NCBI GenBank assembly: GCA_002491165.1
Contig: DKVK01000036.1
Coordinates: 1-6,989, forward strand
DNA from: Porphyromonadaceae bacterium UBA7180
Lineage (GTDB): Bacteria; Bacteroidota; Bacteroidia; Bacteroidales; Muribaculaceae
DNA: 6,989 nucleotides
Reading direction: 5' to 3'
Below the pieces are notes generated by a model. It made no database searches and had not been told where the DNA came from. It saw only the letters and a program-made list of their open reading frames with translations. Within the stretch, counting starts at the first letter, position 1. Each line of letters opens with the position of its first letter. Below, piece after piece: positions 6,209-6,989 of the stretch. The position numbers and the translations under genes are program-made.

Positions 6209-6227
6209 CCGCAACTTAAGGTTGCGG
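6209..6227. repeat. 7-bp inverted repeat in the gap after tRNA-Val
   Basis: CCGCAAC (6209-6215) and GTTGCGG (6221-6227) are perfect inverted arms around TTAAG. It is a GC-rich island in an AT-rich stretch (6163-6284) that otherwise holds no ORF or RNA gene I can recognise. No T tract follows, so it is not an obvious terminator. It may be an intergenic REP-like repeat or the end of a decayed insertion. Only a copy-number search could tell. Confidence 0.4.
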
Positions 6228-6296
6228 ACTCTCCAGGCCTCCGTAAGATTAACTGCTATAAAATTTAATTACTCAAATTTCTGATTTATTTTCGAT

Positions 6297-6801
6297 ATGC
6301 AAGACTCTATGGTCGTTAATATAGCTTACCATGCCAATGACCCAAATGTTGGTATGGCATTGCATAAGGACACCAATAGATATAAGATGTTTATGGCAGA
6401 CACCGGTCTATTCATTACCCCTGCGTTTTGGGACAAGAAGTTCACAGAGAACATTATTTATGAAAATTTACTCTCGGACAAACTAAGTGCAGACCTCGGA
6501 TATGTATATGAGAATATTGTAGCCCAGATTCTGAAAGCCAATGGACACGAACTATATTACTATACATGGCCTTCAGAGACAAGCAACCATCTTTACAAAG
6601 TTGATTTTCTTCTATCAAACGGTACAAAGATAGAGCCGATAGAAGTGAAGTCATCCGTCTATAAGACACATAAATCACTTGACCTATTCTGCGATAAATT
6701 CTCATCGCGAGTAAATAAGCGTTACCTTATTCTATACAAAAGATTTACGCAAAGAGGAAAGTATAACGTATCTTCCGGTGTATATGACACAGTTTCTTTA
6801 A
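6297..6801 (+). pseudogene. C-terminal relic of an AAA/DUF4143 family ATPase, frameshifted
   Basis: The translation matches the C-terminal half of the AAA_14/DUF4143 ATPases (about 400 residues when intact). These pair an N-terminal ATPase with a PD-(D/E)XK-like domain and have poorly known function. Seen here, numbered from the Met at 6297: DPNVGMAL (15-22), MADTGLF (33-39), the YENIVAQIL helix (71-79), and a nuclease-like core with Asp103 in VDFLL and IEVKSS with Glu116 and Lys118. The P-loop and Walker B half is absent: a TGA at 6282 closes the frame and no ATPase sequence lies upstream. Near the end one extra base, most simply C6732, shifts the frame. Removing it joins RYLI to YTKDLRKEESITYLPVYMT and a stop at 6799-6801, the ending expected for the family. 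Unrepaired, the frame runs to 6860 with an unrelated tail. It is AT-rich, unlike the operon to its left. Confidence 0.85.
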
Positions 6802-6867
6802 TGGGGATGAATTTTCAACTGAGGAAAAGAAACAACATCCAAAGATATGGCGTAGCTTAACGATTTT

Positions 6868-6989
6868 ATGATGAGGATTGACCTATCGGTGCTGAATGAT
6901 TATATCGCGGCTAATGGCAAGAACGTTGTATATGCCAAGGGCGAGAGGATTGTTCAGCAGGTGCAATTGTGCCGCTATGTGGGTGTGGT
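6868..6989 (+). CDS. Probable Crp/Fnr-type transcriptional regulator, 5' part only
   Basis: An open frame from ATG 6868 (or the adjacent ATG 6871) runs off the window edge after about 40 codons. Its translation includes LNDYIAANGKNVVYAKGERIV and CRYVGV. This resembles the start of the cyclic-nucleotide-binding-like domain in Bacteroidota Crp/Fnr regulators, where a Y-x-KGE strand is followed by a GD-x-C-x-x-hydrophobic turn. That turn usually has Gly (REG or QQG), but here Val follows Gln-Gln. The DNA-binding helix-turn-helix would lie outside the window. Base composition is less AT-rich than the neighbouring pseudogene. No clear promoter or ribosome binding site is visible in the 66 bases between them. 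The identification rests on a short stretch. Confidence 0.55.
   Translation, partial: MMRIDLSVLNDYIAANGKNVVYAKGERIVQQVQLCRYVGV

Noticed and set aside
6802..6860. C-terminal extension of the DUF4143 protein
   Set aside because: The tail appears only because of the +1 shift at about 6732. The family-like ending is in the other frame and stops at 6801.
1..6989. CRISPR array, insertion sequence, defence system or integrase
   Set aside because: No regularly spaced repeat-spacer array, no transposase or integrase frame, and no recognisable defence gene set was found. The DUF4143 relic alone does not make one.

Overview
The window looks like a chromosomal segment of a Bacteroidales-type Bacteroidota. 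The evidence is threefold: several promoters fit the Bacteroidota -33/-7 pattern (TTTG, about 20 bp, TAnnTTTG), conspicuous Shine-Dalgarno sequences are scarce, and the protein families present are typical of the group (long-form QueA, a divergent AroA, an AAA/DUF4143 ATPase relic). Positions 65-5888 are visibly GC-rich. From about 6100 to 6860 the sequence turns AT-rich, which suggests an accessory or acquired segment. I cannot name a genus.

Region 1 (1-706): an MmcQ/YjbR-family gene (minus strand) preceded by a 270-bp leader. The leader holds a strong-looking promoter, a hairpin at the predicted transcript 5' end, and a terminator-like GNRA hairpin with a U tract. Together these outline a transcript of about 130 nt lying upstream of the gene.

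Region 2 (707-5888): a compact minus-strand gene run, purB -> queA -> aroA -> small membrane protein -> metal-ABC permease. purB/queA share one base (TGATG), queA/aroA share four (ATGA), and aroA overlaps the next gene by 16 nt. This indicates one translationally coupled operon for purine synthesis, queuosine tRNA modification and aromatic amino acid synthesis. It ends with an uncharacterised Cys/His-motif membrane protein and a zinc/manganese-type permease. The permease is set apart by 67 bp containing three TTATAA hexamers at an exact 9-bp period, a candidate metalloregulator operator. AroA carries Ala where E. coli EPSP synthase has Gly96, a position known to control glyphosate sensitivity.

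Region 3 (5889-6162): an AT-rich divergent promoter region driving purB leftward and a tRNA-Val(UAC) gene rightward. The tRNA ends in a strong intrinsic terminator.

Region 4 (6163-6989): an AT-rich stretch with an inverted repeat, then the C-terminal half of an AAA/DUF4143 ATPase gene. That relic has lost its ATPase domain and carries a +1 frameshift near its end, so it is a pseudogene. The 5' end of a probable Crp/Fnr-type regulator gene runs off the right edge.

I found no complete new defence or mobile system. The items most worth a second look are the short leader/sRNA candidate at 491-635, the triple-hexamer operator upstream of the permease, the CCxxHxxC membrane protein, and the AroA active-site variant.
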